64,000 nt of DNA from the NCBI GenBank assembly GCA_900708905.1, contig CAADRB010000078.1, positions 1 to 64,000 of the forward strand. Direction: 5' to 3'. Each line of letters opens with the position of its first letter. The first letter of the stretch is position 1. Below are positions 62,958-64,000 of this stretch, piece after piece. Source of the DNA: Hymenolepis diminuta (Eukaryota; Platyhelminthes; Cestoda; Cyclophyllidea; Hymenolepididae). A model generated the notes under the pieces. The model saw only the letters and a list, made by a program, of their open reading frames with translations, ran no database searches and was not told the origin of the DNA. A program made the translations under genes and the position numbers.

Positions 62958-63720
62958 TAAACATGTTGACGATTTCTAAACCTTCTCTTCGGACAGCAAT
63001 TCATGCACATTTCTGGCCAGGATATAAGCTTCCACTCTTCTTTGCTGTTGTATCACTGATCGGAATCCTAGTTGTTCTTACAGCAACCTTAACAGCGCTA
63101 TTAATCTCAAACAGAAGATTAAAACAAAAACACCTGAAAAAGATATCAATTGGCGATGACCATCTACTTCATATAAATAAAAATATTCTATTTATTTCAC
63201 CGCCTGAATCAGATCCAGAGAGTGATATCCTTTTTGATAAAAACCGTGATGTAATCCAACCCAAATTTCGTAGATTTACTGCCAGTTTTCTTTCCAAGAT
63301 TACGCAGCCATTTATCAAAGAACCCAAAGTAAGATACTTTTGTCATAAAATCATTTTGATAAACATATCTATCTTTACTGTATCTGGTTTTTGTTTCTAT
63401 TTTCAAATAGGAAGCCACAGAAGCAGCTCAAATTTATGATTCAGAATTTGTAAGATACCCTTTCTCGCAAGCGACACGCAAATGCTCTTCTAACAGTAAT
63501 CGTCAAATTTCAAATGAGAAGAGACCGATGGGATTAAATTTGCATGTTAAAGTGAGAAATTCCATTTCATAAAGTGTGGGGGCTCAATTATAAATAAAAA
63601 TGAATAATTGGCTGCTAATTATTATAGAGGGACTCAAAAGATAGCTCAACGAAGAAGGCGGAGATCGCAGGTAATAAAAATCTTCAAATCCACAGGAGAG
63701 AAAAAGCACACCAGCAGGAA
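62958..63720 (+). CDS. Single-pass membrane protein exons, gene continues off the window
   Basis: Not recognised. Exons 62958-63328, 63411-63449 and 63628-63720, all GT-AG, phase 0 between them. The first opens after the strong acceptor ATTTTTTACTTTTTAAG. If it continues the upstream micro-exon gene (phase 1), reading starts V-N-M; if it is a first exon, the ATG at 62963 is the start, preceded in frame by TAA at 62954. After about 26 residues comes a hydrophobic segment of about 25 (LPLFFAVVSLIGILVVLTAT and on), then RRLKQKHLKK, so the C-terminal side should be cytoplasmic. The tail has an acidic SPPESDPESD stretch, and later exons read EATEAAQIYDSEF and a Lys-rich segment. There is no domain I can name. 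The next exon lies beyond 63720 or outside the window. Confidence 0.55.
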
Positions 63721-64000
63721 GTAAGAAAGGGGTCATTGGATGAAAGTTTGGAAAAAGACTACAAAGTATGACTACTGATACTGGAACTTTTATACCAGTA
63801 TTTTACGCAATTTACATTTGTGTTTCATTTTTCTAATTGCTTTTGTTCATTTTCGCCTTTCTTCCAAGGAATGAAAATATTCCTTAAATATTTTGTAAGG
63901 TGTTCCATTTGACTTACAAATATTTCATACCCGGCAGTTGTTGATAAAATAATAGCTAATGCGTGTTGAAAAGAATAAAATTAAAATGGTGTCAAGCTAA

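Noticed and set aside
63671..63695. A 25-nt intron between GCAG and GAGAG
   Set aside because: Reading straight through 63628-63720 stays open and ends at a good donor in phase 0, so no ultra-short intron is needed.

Overview
The window is eukaryotic nuclear DNA: AT-rich, sparse in genes, with introns of about 80 bp to 5 kb, GT-AG splice sites, dispersed repeats and assembly gaps (N runs at 23317-23447 and 56790-57215, shorter Ns at 18592, 41106 and 56322-56324). A parasitic flatworm, perhaps a tapeworm, fits best. The reasons are a gene built from many tiny symmetric exons, splice acceptors lying directly before start codons (a trans-splicing-like layout), and short LTR elements resembling the miniature retrotransposons known from tapeworms. 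The species assignment is inference.

1-4.3 kb: unannotated flank with a GA microsatellite, a 0.4-kb foldback element at 2606-3022, and a weakly conserved SURF1-like gene or gene remnant on the minus strand (3429-4270). 4.8-16.05 kb: a complete 12-exon 6-phosphofructokinase gene (792 codons plus stop, all junctions in frame). Its fourth intron carries a deleted Tc1/mariner element and its seventh a tRNA-derived SINE-like repeat. 16.1-19.3 kb: no exon found; a miniature LTR-type retroelement with a primer-binding-site-like motif fills the middle. 19.3-33.7 kb: phosphatidate cytidylyltransferase (CDP-DAG synthase) in six clear exons plus one candidate 24-nt exon, N-terminal exon(s) not found. 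34.5-34.95 kb: the last two exons of an IQCK-like IQ-motif gene on the minus strand, convergent with the cytidylyltransferase gene.

35-41.8 kb: no gene recognised apart from repeat remnants. 41.8-60 kb: the most unusual part, a plus-strand gene assembled from about 19 exons of 15-81 nt, all internal ones a multiple of three and all in phase 1, coding for a hydrophilic Lys/Ser/Glu/Pro-rich protein of about 263 residues that I do not recognise. 62.96 kb to the window end: exons of a single-pass membrane protein that is either the continuation of that gene or a new gene; it runs off the right edge.

Phosphofructokinase (glycolysis), CDP-DAG synthase (phospholipid synthesis), SURF1 (cytochrome oxidase assembly) and IQCK are unrelated in pathway; nothing suggests an operon. 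The shared theme is architecture: compact exons in large repeat-invaded introns, with at least two dispersed repeat families (LTR-type and SINE-type).
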